Positions 8,277 through 16,012 of a DNA stretch of 64,000 nt are shown piece by piece. The stretch is from Nitrospirales bacterium (GTDB lineage: Bacteria; Nitrospirota; Nitrospiria; Nitrospirales; UBA8639), in contig JAAXIB010000084.1 in NCBI GenBank assembly GCA_012270585.1, positions 1 through 64,000 of the forward strand, written 5' to 3'. The notes beneath the pieces were generated by a model. That model was not told where the DNA came from and ran no database searches. It worked only from the letters and a program-made list of their open reading frames with translations. Both the position numbers and the translations under genes were made by a program. Position 1 is the stretch's first letter. Each line of letters begins with the position of its first letter.

Positions 8277-10103
8277 TCAGGCCTGGTCCTTGGCCTTGCG
8301 CCGGTTGGCGCGCCGTCCCAAGACCCAGCCTTCCACAATCACAATCCCCACCGTAATCAATCCCGGATAGACATACGTGCTCAATGGAATCGGCGGCTCC
8401 ATCACCAAGTAATAGAACGCTGAGACCGCCATCTTGCGTCCCACGTCCCCGTTGTGCCCGTCCCAGGCAAAAAAGACCATCGGAATATATTTGCCCTGCT
8501 CCAAGTACGCCACTTCTTCGTAGTCCCCCTTCAAGGGCCGTTTCACGATTACAGTCCACCGCCCATCCGCCCACTCCGCTTTCACGACCTCCACTTCTTC
8601 TTGAAAGTCCAGTTCGGTGAGGTCCTGATCCCAGCCCGTGCCTTCATACACTCCCAAGGTGCCGTCCGCGGTCCATTTGGTCAGATCCACGGCAAACGTC
8701 TCGTCACCCCAGAAGTACCGCGGCTTCCGCGGGGCCGGCAGTTCCTGCCATTTGATCGGGAATTGGAACGCCACCCCGTCGTTGTACACGGCGTAGCCGT
8801 CTTTTTGCTTGGCCGCAATCGATTCCTGATGGAACGGGTCTTCAGCAAACGTGCTGCCTTGCGGGGCTTGTTCTTCCACCCCATAATCGCCCAAGTTGAC
8901 TTCCGTGGGATCCCAGTCCACCTCGTCTTCCTGGATGCTCTTGGTCCGGTCATCCCACCTGAACATGAATGAGATGTGCGTGTCGTTGTATAACGCCTGC
9001 ACCCACATATCGTCGATCCGGTTCACGAAATTCCGAGGCTTGTGCGTGATCTGCCCGCCCATGGCAATCCACCGACGGGGAATCAGGTTCCACCGCTCGT
9101 CGTGTTCGTCCGTGGGTAATTCGCCCTCCACGTATTTAGACGGAATCACGAAGTTGCTCTTGGGTTTGTCCGTCAGGGGGTCGATCTGTAATGGCTGGGA
9201 GGTCGAGAAGGTTTGCGCGATCTCGTCGGTCACCTCGCCTTGCGGCGCTTCGATCACTTGCTCCCGCTCACAGAGTGAATTCACGTAATTGGCGATGTCC
9301 CACCGCTCATCCACGCTGGTGTTGTCCGCGAACGACGGCATCGGCGTCCCGTTCAGGCCCGTGGAGAACGTCCGGAAGATGTTCTCCACGTTGTACGGAT
9401 CCTGCCGGCTGCCCCGGAAATTCCAGCATTTGTGCCAGTCCGCCGGTTGAATGCTGAACCCCCAGTCGTCCTTCAGGTTAAAGGCGTTTCCGTCCCCCCG
9501 GCCTTCCAGCCCGTGACATTCGATGCATTTCTTCTCCACCACCAATTCCGAGCCCCGCTTGATGGACTCCGGGGTGTTCGGCTTCGGGGTCAACTGGTCC
9601 AACTGCAGCACGAACAGTTCTTCGAATTCTTCATCCTGCCACGACCGATCCTGCACGAGTTGCGTCGTCACGAACGCCAGCACGTTTTTGCGTTGCTGTT
9701 CCGTGAGAATACCTTCCCACGACGGCATGGCCGAGCCCGGCAGGCCGTGTTCCACCGTCTCAAATAAATCCACGTCGATCAAGGGTAATTGCCCGCTGGC
9801 CGTATGCCGGATCTTGAAGGTGCCCGCGTTGAAATTCCGCGGTCGCGGCCACAGCCGCACCGCCCCTGGGCCGTCCCCGGCCCCTTCCACACCGTGACAC
9901 CATACGCATTTGGTAAAGTACACCCGTTTGCCCGCTTCAATCTGTTCCGCCGGCGGGGGCGCCGGCAGCCCTTGCTGCTTGAAGCCTTCAGGGAGGTCTT
10001 CCTGGGCCACACTACCCACCGGCAGCCCCAGACCCAGCATGACACTCACGCCCACGCACACGCCCAACCGGGCCACCTTGGTTCCATATCTGCTATTGCT
10101 CAT
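8277..10103 (-). CDS. Di-haem cytochrome c with NXR-gamma/ethylbenzene-dehydrogenase-type haem domain
   Basis: The 608-residue exported protein has a signal peptide (residues 1-33), two class I cytochrome c domains with CVWCH (66-70) and CIECH (193-197), then a region (about 320-570) resembling the haem-b subunit domain of ethylbenzene dehydrogenase and NXR gamma (NFVNRIDDMWVQALYNDTHISFMFRWDD). A C-terminal membrane anchor (YVYPGLITVGIVIVEGWVLG) and basic tail follow. It is last in the operon behind the CydA-like oxidase and two other cytochromes, so it probably passes electrons between a periplasmic donor and the oxidase. No catalytic molybdenum subunit is encoded here, so calling it NxrC would be an over-reach. 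Its fold is inferred from motifs. Confidence 0.8.
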   Translation of the reverse strand: MSNSRYGTKVARLGVCVGVSVMLGLGLPVGSVAQEDLPEGFKQQGLPAPPPAEQIEAGKRVYFTKCVWCHGVEGAGDGPGAVRLWPRPRNFNAGTFKIRHTASGQLPLIDVDLFETVEHGLPGSAMPSWEGILTEQQRKNVLAFVTTQLVQDRSWQDEEFEELFVLQLDQLTPKPNTPESIKRGSELVVEKKCIECHGLEGRGDGNAFNLKDDWGFSIQPADWHKCWNFRGSRQDPYNVENIFRTFSTGLNGTPMPSFADNTSVDERWDIANYVNSLCEREQVIEAPQGEVTDEIAQTFSTSQPLQIDPLTDKPKSNFVIPSKYVEGELPTDEHDERWNLIPRRWIAMGGQITHKPRNFVNRIDDMWVQALYNDTHISFMFRWDDRTKSIQEDEVDWDPTEVNLGDYGVEEQAPQGSTFAEDPFHQESIAAKQKDGYAVYNDGVAFQFPIKWQELPAPRKPRYFWGDETFAVDLTKWTADGTLGVYEGTGWDQDLTELDFQEEVEVVKAEWADGRWTVIVKRPLKGDYEEVAYLEQGKYIPMVFFAWDGHNGDVGRKMAVSAFYYLVMEPPIPLSTYVYPGLITVGIVIVEGWVLGRRANRRKAKDQA

Positions 10104-10126
10104 GGCTCGTCTCCGCTCCTCTCCGC

Positions 10127-11092
10127 TTAATCCCAGGTCCGGGGATAGTAGCCCGTGTGCCAGTATTCGAACATCACCACTTTCCAGATTTCATCCACCG
10201 TCAGGTGCTGCTCCCACGGCGGCATCACCGAGGCCCACGGGAAGCCTTCCCCCGGAAGCCCGATCCCGCCTTTCGACACCCGCCAGAACACAAACGTCTC
10301 TTGGAGCTGCGCGATCGTCCCCGCGTCCGTGAAGTTCGCCGGAATCGGGTTGAACGCATACGCCCATAACCCCCGGCCGTTCAGATTATCCCCGTGACAG
10401 AAGTGGCAGTTCTGAAAGAAAATCTCTCCCCCTTCCCGCACGTATTTGATGTACCCCTCCGCGTTGGGGTCCCACGGATTGTAGTCAGGGTTGTTCACGT
10501 CTTTCATCAACCGCCCCATGGCCTGCTCCACGATCCGCGCGTCCGTGTACGCCTGGTCGTACTTGCCTTCGTTGTTCACCCGATAGGGGTTCTCCACCAC
10601 TTGCAGCACAAAGGTCTTGCCGTGCACCTTCGTGGTCGCCGGCGGCGCCGGATGCACCGTTCGCAACTCGATCGGTTCTTCAAAACTGGGTAAGAACGAG
10701 TTATAGGCAAAGCCGCCCAGCGCCAACGGGATCACGATCAAGGCCACCGTGCGCATGCCCCTGTGAAACCCGCTGATCCCATCCATCACGTTCAGCACCG
10801 GCCGCTTGAACTCCTGCCATTCGCCTTCCGAGCCCGATACCCACATGAAAATCCCACAGGCCGAGACCGTGCCGTAAATGGCCCGTACACTGAACGGAAT
10901 CGGGGGATAAATACGGTACTTCAAATACAGTTGGATGTAGATCCACACCCCCACCCCCGCCCAGAACTTGGGAATCCCCATGCCCGATCGATTCAGCGCC
11001 CAGTTCACCAACGCAAACACTAAAATCGAACCGGCTAACTCCGAAATCATCTGCATCGGCATGTAGCCTTCGACTAACTTTAACCAGGTCAT
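10127..11092 (-). CDS. Membrane-anchored mono-haem cytochrome c
   Basis: A 321-residue protein with about four hydrophobic segments in the first 135 residues (SILVFALVNWAL, FWAGVGVWIYIQLYL, IYGTVSACGIFMWV, ALIVIPLALGGFAY) and a C-terminal periplasmic cytochrome c domain with CHFCH at 229-233. PEGFPWASVMPPW-like sequence near the end may hold the axial Met. AGGAG precedes the ATG. It sits 24 bases upstream of the di-haem protein and 34 bases downstream of the next cytochrome. It is a likely membrane electron conduit for the CydA-like oxidase. The family is unnamed to me. Confidence 0.82.
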   Translation of the reverse strand: MTWLKLVEGYMPMQMISELAGSILVFALVNWALNRSGMGIPKFWAGVGVWIYIQLYLKYRIYPPIPFSVRAIYGTVSACGIFMWVSGSEGEWQEFKRPVLNVMDGISGFHRGMRTVALIVIPLALGGFAYNSFLPSFEEPIELRTVHPAPPATTKVHGKTFVLQVVENPYRVNNEGKYDQAYTDARIVEQAMGRLMKDVNNPDYNPWDPNAEGYIKYVREGGEIFFQNCHFCHGDNLNGRGLWAYAFNPIPANFTDAGTIAQLQETFVFWRVSKGGIGLPGEGFPWASVMPPWEQHLTVDEIWKVVMFEYWHTGYYPRTWD

Positions 11093-11126
11093 CGCATTAA
11101 ACTCCTGTTTTCTGAATCACAGAGGA

Positions 11127-12443
11127 TTAATTAAAGTCTTCTAATGACGGCAGATCCTGTCCTTCTTTTAAGCTGGACAGATAATTCACGATTTTGTTGA
11201 CGGCGCCTGCACTGAGTTTTTGCCCGAAATCTTTCGGCATCTGGTTGTCCGGAAAATCTTTTACGACGTACATGCTGGGATTTAAAATCGACTCGGTGAT
11301 GTATTCACGGGTCGACGTCGCATGGCCCTTATACCCCGGATCCTTCAGCCGTTGGGGAGCATTACTGCCTTCCATCAACAAGGGACCCACTTTTCCGGTT
11401 GCTCCTTCAATGCCGGGAATCGTATGACACGCAGGGCACCCCGCTTTCATGAAGAGATCCGTAATCGGCTCCTCCCCGGTTGCCAAGACTCCTCCCGCGG
11501 CTTCATCCCCTTCGGCACTCGCCTGCGGCCGCTCGCCTTCAGGAATAAACTTTTCATATGACGCTGAAATTTCCTCGTATGTGGGTGCTTCCTTCCCTTC
11601 ACGAACGTACAGCCAGGTATCCACCGCTGCCAATTCTCCGAGGGTCAGCGAAATTGGTGGCTTGTGAATTCTGGGCATAGGGCTTTCCGTGTCGTTTGTT
11701 CCTTTCACGCCAAATCCCGGCACGACAAAGCAACTCGGACAGGCATGCGACTCGGCGATATATTCCTGACCGGTCGTGGCCGTCCCCGATCCCTCAAACG
11801 CCTCTTTTTGCACGGTATCGCGCGCAGCAGGATCGTTCATATGATATTTTTCGTGCTTCAACCGTTCTTCTGCTCGGGCAGGAACATCCCAAAGATTCGG
11901 GGCCCGTTCACTCAGGAAGCCCTGATTGAACCCATGACAAAGAGGGCATTGGCCCTTGCCGATGGCACCCTGCACCTTACTTTGCCCAAGACCGCCAAAA
12001 ATAATCTTTTCACCCTCATCGGCCAGTTGCTGAGGAGTCATGCTCTGGAAGTCCAGCTTCACCTCCGGCGGCGGGAATCCGCCTTCGACCTGGGGCAACC
12101 AATTACCATACCCGGACAGCGCCGCAGCCACGAAGAACATGAACCCCCCAATTTTCATGAGGGCCCCGATATTGGTGAAGTAAATGCCCATAATGTAGGC
12201 CAAAGAGGTAATCATCACCAATGAGACGGGCAGCAGTCGACTTTCCCCATAGAAATTATTCTTGTAATTCGCAATGGCAATAAAGGCCATAAACGTGCAC
12301 AGGATACCGATAAACGTCTTGAACGTGACATTCTTCTTTTGGACGGGATCGGTCAATTTCACCTGAAAATACACCAACAGCCCTATCAAAAAGGCAAACG
12401 CCGGCCATCCGATCGAGATCGCTTCCGTAATTAATTCAACCAC
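11127..12443 (-). CDS. Membrane-anchored di-haem cytochrome c
   Basis: A 438-residue protein beginning with about four membrane spans (residues 5-115) and followed by two cytochrome c modules with CPLCH (166-170) and CPACH (336-340). A third cysteine pair, CPSCF (235-239), lacks the haem His. It aligns with NPSMYVV of the second module, just before the presumed axial Met, so it is not a haem site. I chose the GTG at 12443 because GGAGGGG lies six bases upstream; a TTG five codons earlier overlaps that site. A 13-bp hairpin lies just upstream of the ribosome-binding site. It is third in the oxidase operon. Confidence 0.84.
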   Translation of the reverse strand: MVELITEAISIGWPAFAFLIGLLVYFQVKLTDPVQKKNVTFKTFIGILCTFMAFIAIANYKNNFYGESRLLPVSLVMITSLAYIMGIYFTNIGALMKIGGFMFFVAAALSGYGNWLPQVEGGFPPPEVKLDFQSMTPQQLADEGEKIIFGGLGQSKVQGAIGKGQCPLCHGFNQGFLSERAPNLWDVPARAEERLKHEKYHMNDPAARDTVQKEAFEGSGTATTGQEYIAESHACPSCFVVPGFGVKGTNDTESPMPRIHKPPISLTLGELAAVDTWLYVREGKEAPTYEEISASYEKFIPEGERPQASAEGDEAAGGVLATGEEPITDLFMKAGCPACHTIPGIEGATGKVGPLLMEGSNAPQRLKDPGYKGHATSTREYITESILNPSMYVVKDFPDNQMPKDFGQKLSAGAVNKIVNYLSSLKEGQDLPSLEDFN

Positions 12444-12460
12444 CTTGCCCCTCCACAAAT

Positions 12461-12495
12461 GAGGCTATCCTGACCGTTACGTTCAGGATAGCCTC
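12461..12495 (-). promoter_or_regulatory. Intergenic hairpin just upstream of a ribosome-binding site
   Basis: Arms GAGGCTATCCTGA and TCAGGATAGCCTC form a 13-bp perfect stem plus one more pair across a mismatch. On the minus strand it falls between the CydA-like gene and the di-haem cytochrome, ending a few bases before GGAGGGG. There is no T-run, so it is not a classical terminator. It may mark an mRNA processing or stability point that sets oxidase-to-cytochrome stoichiometry (inference). Confidence 0.7.
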
Positions 12496-12528
12496 AGCAT
12501 TGCGTATTTCATGCAAAGTTAATGATTA

Positions 12529-14493
12529 TTAATGACCAGTTGCAGGTTGTGGCGCGGCACCCGGAACGGGTTGCGTCGCAGGCACGGGCGCTTTCTTGGC
12601 ACCTAGCGCTCCAAGCCAAAAGACAAACAGAATTGTAATCCAGAAGAACAATACGTTAAAGGAAATCACATTCGCGCCAAACCCAATAGTATGCGTATAC
12701 GCCCAAGGCGAATTATCACGCATAATCTCATTGACGTGCCAGAACAACCTTACCGACGACCGGATATATCCCATTAAGCCCATCATCCAGGTAAAGGCCG
12801 TTGCCAGCATAATCAGGGCATACTGTGATCGTGGTGCGATCTGACCCCACCGAATCGGCCCGAGTTCCCTGGACTGCTTCAACATCGCCAGATTCAACGC
12901 CGACCCGAAAAACAAGCACGAGAGCGTTCCGGCGACCTGTGGAACCGAGAGGCCTATTCGAACGTTGGCCGGGATGAAATACCCGTAACAAGCCACCCAG
13001 ATATTATTAAGATGGGCCACCACAAAGAATGTGATCAGGAAGATATTTCCGAACTTTGCCCACTTGACCGCCGGCACCCTGTTGCCACGCTGATACCATA
13101 TAAAACTGGCGATCGTGGTCATAATAATCGCGTTAATTCCGCCATTCTTAGCCGACATCACGCCATAGTTCCCCAAGACCGGATGCTGCTGACCTCCCAT
13201 GGCCTTTAACTCAGCCGGCGTCATCACAATGGTGTGGGGAGTGATAAAGACCAACAGTCCCACGACCAAAATAAACACAAAATACTTAATATAACGCTGG
13301 AACCTCTCCCCCCCGGTCATTCTTCCGAGGGCCTGCCAGAGATAATAGTTCGTCGTCAAAAACAGGATGCCGATCATGGTGGCCTGAATGATAAACAACC
13401 AGGCCAACAGCCCGCCCATCAAGGTAATGCCCATTTGTTGACGGTAGGCATACACTTCGCGCATGAGCCAATAGCCGGCAAACGGCAGAGGAATCAGGAA
13501 GGCTACCCCGAGCGCCATCGCGATGTATCCCATCCAGTCGTAATGGGCTCGCTCCTCATCATTCTTCGCCGACAGAAACCGGTAAGCGGCATACGCCGCC
13601 ACCACGCCGCCACCAAAGGCCATATTCCCGAGAATCCGATGCACGTTCAGGGGATTCCAGAGCGCCGTATGGATGACATGCCAAATATTTCCCAGATATC
13701 GTCCCTGCTCATCCACCCCAGCGGGCGACATCATAAAACCAATCCAGGAATTGGCCAGGAACATCAACACCGTTCCAATCACGTTCAACACCACCGACAT
13801 ACTGGCATGGAGCCATTTCAATAACCCATCTTTCATCTTGTCCCAGCCATAGTAGTAGATGTAGAGGGTTCCGCTCTCTGCCACGAACATCAGAGCATAG
13901 ATATGCATCACCGGGCGGAAAATACTGGAAAGATAACCAAAGAAAGCAGGATACAACGTCAGGAACGTGAAGATGAGAATGCCACCGAGGATAGCAGTCA
14001 GCGAGTAGGCCGTCAGGCTGATTTTAATAAAGTCATATGCCAATTGGTCATACTTCTTCGCCATCGCCTTGTCTTTGCTCACCAACCCGGCAAACTCGAT
14101 ACACATACAGAAGATCGGTACGGCCAACACAAAGCTGCCATAGTACAGATGCTGTTGATTGGCCACCCAAAGAAGGACCCGGCTTTCGAAGTTATATCGC
14201 GGATAAAATTCTTCCGTATCGGCAGTCTTCGGGGCCGGCGCACCGATGACAGGACCCTCTGTTTTGTAGTAGACGTCCCTGCCGATTTCAACCTTTACTT
14301 CTTCGCCCTCCACCCCTTCGGCTTCCTGGGCGGCGACGACATCGGGAGGCGGCCCGCCTGCTGCAGGAGCACCTCCGCCGGCCAAGGCCGGTAGTGCCAC
14401 AAAAATCGGAAGCAACAACATGGCTCCCATTGCAAAAAGACCAGTGACTGCCAGGAACTTTTTCCCGGCCTGTCCACTTTTGAGGCGACCCAT
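12529..14493 (-). CDS. CydA-like terminal oxidase with signal peptide
   Basis: A 654-residue polytopic protein related to subunit I of cytochrome bd. After a signal peptide (cleavage near ALPALA, 38) and a periplasmic stretch with DVYYKTEGP, it has more than ten spans. CydA-like anchor points are H115 in QQHLYYGSFVLAVP (haem ligand position), E206 and GWD in FVAESGTLYIYYYGWD, LANSWIGFMMSPAGV, and H285 in NPLNVHR. The quinol-binding loop with GRQPW is absent and no CydB gene is present, so cytochrome c rather than quinol may be the donor (inference). The ATG at 14493 has AGGAGG upstream; an alternative start 25 codons earlier lacks one. CydA-like oxidases without CydB are known in Nitrospira. 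Confidence 0.85.
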   Translation of the reverse strand: MGRLKSGQAGKKFLAVTGLFAMGAMLLLPIFVALPALAGGGAPAAGGPPPDVVAAQEAEGVEGEEVKVEIGRDVYYKTEGPVIGAPAPKTADTEEFYPRYNFESRVLLWVANQQHLYYGSFVLAVPIFCMCIEFAGLVSKDKAMAKKYDQLAYDFIKISLTAYSLTAILGGILIFTFLTLYPAFFGYLSSIFRPVMHIYALMFVAESGTLYIYYYGWDKMKDGLLKWLHASMSVVLNVIGTVLMFLANSWIGFMMSPAGVDEQGRYLGNIWHVIHTALWNPLNVHRILGNMAFGGGVVAAYAAYRFLSAKNDEERAHYDWMGYIAMALGVAFLIPLPFAGYWLMREVYAYRQQMGITLMGGLLAWLFIIQATMIGILFLTTNYYLWQALGRMTGGERFQRYIKYFVFILVVGLLVFITPHTIVMTPAELKAMGGQQHPVLGNYGVMSAKNGGINAIIMTTIASFIWYQRGNRVPAVKWAKFGNIFLITFFVVAHLNNIWVACYGYFIPANVRIGLSVPQVAGTLSCLFFGSALNLAMLKQSRELGPIRWGQIAPRSQYALIMLATAFTWMMGLMGYIRSSVRLFWHVNEIMRDNSPWAYTHTIGFGANVISFNVLFFWITILFVFWLGALGAKKAPVPATQPVPGAAPQPATGH

Positions 14494-14584
14494 GACCAAC
14501 CTCCTTCTTTCTTTGAAATTATTCAAAGAACAATAAATCTCATCTATACTGTTCAGTTTTTCAAACAAATGATGACTACGCTTT

Positions 14585-14701
14585 TTACCTGAGAATATAG
14601 AAATAATCCAAGCCCTGCATATCCATCAGCACCCAGTCGAGGAACTGAAAATATGCCACGGAAATCACGATTGAAATGATAAGGTACAAAGCCGTCTGCA
14701 T
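14585..14701 (-). CDS. Unannotated 38-aa single-span membrane peptide
   Basis: A short open frame starting MQTALYLIISIVISVAYF and ending GLDYFYILR, with one predicted membrane span at residues 4-26 and a short acidic tail. GAGGAGGGG lies just upstream of the ATG, a strong ribosome-binding site. It sits 28 bases after another small membrane peptide and 91 bases before the CydA-like oxidase, on the same transcript. Small subunits such as CydX stabilise canonical bd oxidases, but this one shows no sequence likeness to CydX that I can see. I infer an oxidase accessory subunit; no function is proven. Confidence 0.68.
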   Translation of the reverse strand: MQTALYLIISIVISVAYFQFLDWVLMDMQGLDYFYILR

Positions 14702-14729
14702 ATGAACCCCTCCTCTTTCGGTTCCTTTT

Positions 14730-14843
14730 TCAACACGGACATTGAATGCCGGCAAGCCAATAAAAAAACCACAAGCTTACGGCACAGGTCACATAGAATA
14801 TCCCCTTGCCCAGCTTGATTGGAAACGGATCACTTTTCGCCAT
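14730..14843 (-). CDS. Unannotated 37-aa single-span membrane peptide
   Basis: Open frame beginning MAKSDPFPIKLGKGIFYV and ending LAGIQCPC, with one span (about residues 14-32) rich in aromatic residues and a terminal CxC. AAAGGAAAAG precedes the ATG. It is the first gene after the TATAAT box at 14878-14883 and lies 28 bases before the 38-aa peptide. The C-terminal CPC could bind a metal or anchor a thiol (speculation). The combination of promoter, ribosome-binding site and clean membrane segment argues that it is translated. Confidence 0.65.
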   Translation of the reverse strand: MAKSDPFPIKLGKGIFYVTCAVSLWFFYWLAGIQCPC

Positions 14844-14877
14844 CTTGCTTTTCCTTTTAGATGTTTGACCTTAATAA

Positions 14878-14906
14878 ATTATACGCTTGACACATTTCTT
14901 CAAGAT
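14878..14906 (-). promoter_or_regulatory. Promoter of the CydA-like oxidase operon
   Basis: On the minus strand a perfect TATAAT (14878-14883) lies 35 bases upstream of the 37-aa peptide start. The -35 region (about 14899-14906) is poor, which would fit an activated promoter. It overlaps the divergent plus-strand promoter. Confidence 0.6.
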
Positions 14907-14914
14907 GTGATACT
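14887..14914 (+). promoter_or_regulatory. Divergent plus-strand promoter
   Basis: Perfect TTGACA (14887-14892), a 16-base spacer, and an extended -10 TG-T-GATACT ending at 14914. It faces away from the oxidase operon and would start transcription about 28 bases before the ATG of a 34-aa membrane peptide. Confidence 0.65.
14891..14909. promoter_or_regulatory. Dyad between divergent promoters, possible operator
   Basis: CACAT and ATGTG arms (14891-14895 and 14905-14909) flank a CTTCAAG core. The dyad lies inside the spacer of the plus-strand promoter and over the -35 region of the minus-strand one, so a single bound regulator could act on both. The symmetry is seen; a regulator is inferred. 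Confidence 0.45.
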
Positions 14915-14948
14915 GAACAAACACTTTTCGTGCAGATGGTAAAACTGA

Positions 14949-15053
14949 ATGCGCAAGAACGCAAAATTGTTCGATATTATAGTGTTGGCCGGAATGGTTG
15001 TCAACATTCTTTTGGCCGTCTTTTTGATCCTGTATTACTTCGACTTTCTCTAG
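14949..15053 (+). CDS. Unannotated 34-aa membrane peptide, divergent from the oxidase operon
   Basis: Open frame starting MRKNAKLFDIIVLAGM and ending ILYYFDFL: a basic start followed by one strong membrane span (residues 9-30). An in-frame TGA directly before the ATG fixes the start. A good promoter lies upstream at 14887-14914, but the ribosome-binding site is weak. It ends seven bases before the convergent formylglycine-enzyme-like gene. Its aromatic C-terminal end resembles the style of the two tiny peptides on the other strand. The region could instead encode a small RNA. Confidence 0.5.
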   Translation: MRKNAKLFDIIVLAGMVVNILLAVFLILYYFDFL

Positions 15054-15059
15054 CCTTCG

Positions 15060-15971
15060 CTAATCCCGGGGATGGGCAGCCAGCGTGCGGTGAGGAGTAT
15101 TTTGTCGCTCTGACGCAGCACAACGAAAGCCTATGGTTTCATCCCGAAAATCGGGAACCATAAAATTTCTGGCCGTAATCCTCAAGTCGCTTCCATAGCT
15201 GGTATACCCGGCACCACGAAGAGTCTTGTACCCACCACGATCGGCAAAATTCGCTTCTCCGGGTTCACTGGGATGGCGAGTTTGCTCTTCATACCAATTG
15301 TCGACCCATTCCATCAGGTTTCCAAAGCCGTCATGGACACCAAAAGGGCTTCGATCCAATGGGAACGAGCCAACGGACGCCGTGGCTTCATATCCATCCT
15401 CGCCGCCTCCCAAATTCGCCTTGTGGATCCTCGGAGAGTTTCCCCATGGCCATAAACGGCCGTCTATCCCGCGCATCGCTTTTTCCCATTCGGCTTCGCC
15501 GGGCAGACGTTTTCCTTTCCACTTGCAATACGCATCGGCATCATGCCAGGAGACGTAGGCAACGGGCTGATTGGGCCCACGCAATTGGGCCAACCGTTTG
15601 GCATACCTGGACGGAGGGCCTGGTTTTCGATGACCCGTCTGGTCCACAAATGCGCGATAGTGGTGGTTCGTTACCTCATACCGATCAATCCAAAATCCCT
15701 CAAGGATCACGAGACGCTCGGGGCGTTCATTAAACCCGCCCTGGCTGGTCCCCTGAACAAACTGCCCGGGAGGAATAAACACCATTTCTTCTTGGATGAT
15801 AGGTTCGGGTGGGGCGGAAGGAGAAGACCCATGCACCTGAACAGGTTGGACGACCTCCGCAAGATCGGGATCAGGGGGGGGAGCCTTGGTTCCGCGTAAA
15901 ATTCCCGATACCGGCATGCCCACCATGAACAAAATCACGGCAAGCAGGATCAGTTTCAATCTCCCGTCCAT
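15060..15971 (-). CDS. Formylglycine-generating-enzyme-like (SUMF1) protein, exported
   Basis: A 303-residue protein with an N-terminal signal or anchor (MDGRLKLILLAVILFMVGMP) and an FGE-sulfatase fold: MVFIPPGQFVQGTS, FWIDRYEVTNHHYRAFVD, PVAYVSWHDADAYCKWKGKRLPGEAEWEKA, WPWGNSP, GNLMEWVDNWYE and GFRCA at the end. The two catalytic cysteines of true FGE before the final GFRCA are absent, so sulfatase activation is unlikely. The start at 15971 follows the upstream homologue by 41 bases. Adjacent homologues suggest a binding or structural role in the oxidase cluster (inference). Confidence 0.85.
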   Translation of the reverse strand: MDGRLKLILLAVILFMVGMPVSGILRGTKAPPPDPDLAEVVQPVQVHGSSPSAPPEPIIQEEMVFIPPGQFVQGTSQGGFNERPERLVILEGFWIDRYEVTNHHYRAFVDQTGHRKPGPPSRYAKRLAQLRGPNQPVAYVSWHDADAYCKWKGKRLPGEAEWEKAMRGIDGRLWPWGNSPRIHKANLGGGEDGYEATASVGSFPLDRSPFGVHDGFGNLMEWVDNWYEEQTRHPSEPGEANFADRGGYKTLRGAGYTSYGSDLRITARNFMVPDFRDETIGFRCAASERQNTPHRTLAAHPRD

Positions 15972-16012
15972 GGTCGCGCAGCCTCGATAGATCCCTGCTC
16001 TGACACCCGCAG

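Noticed and set aside
11727-11741. CPSCF in the di-haem cytochrome as a third haem site
   Set aside because: It lacks the His ligand and aligns with NPSMYVV of the second module, the stretch before the axial Met, not with a haem-attachment motif.
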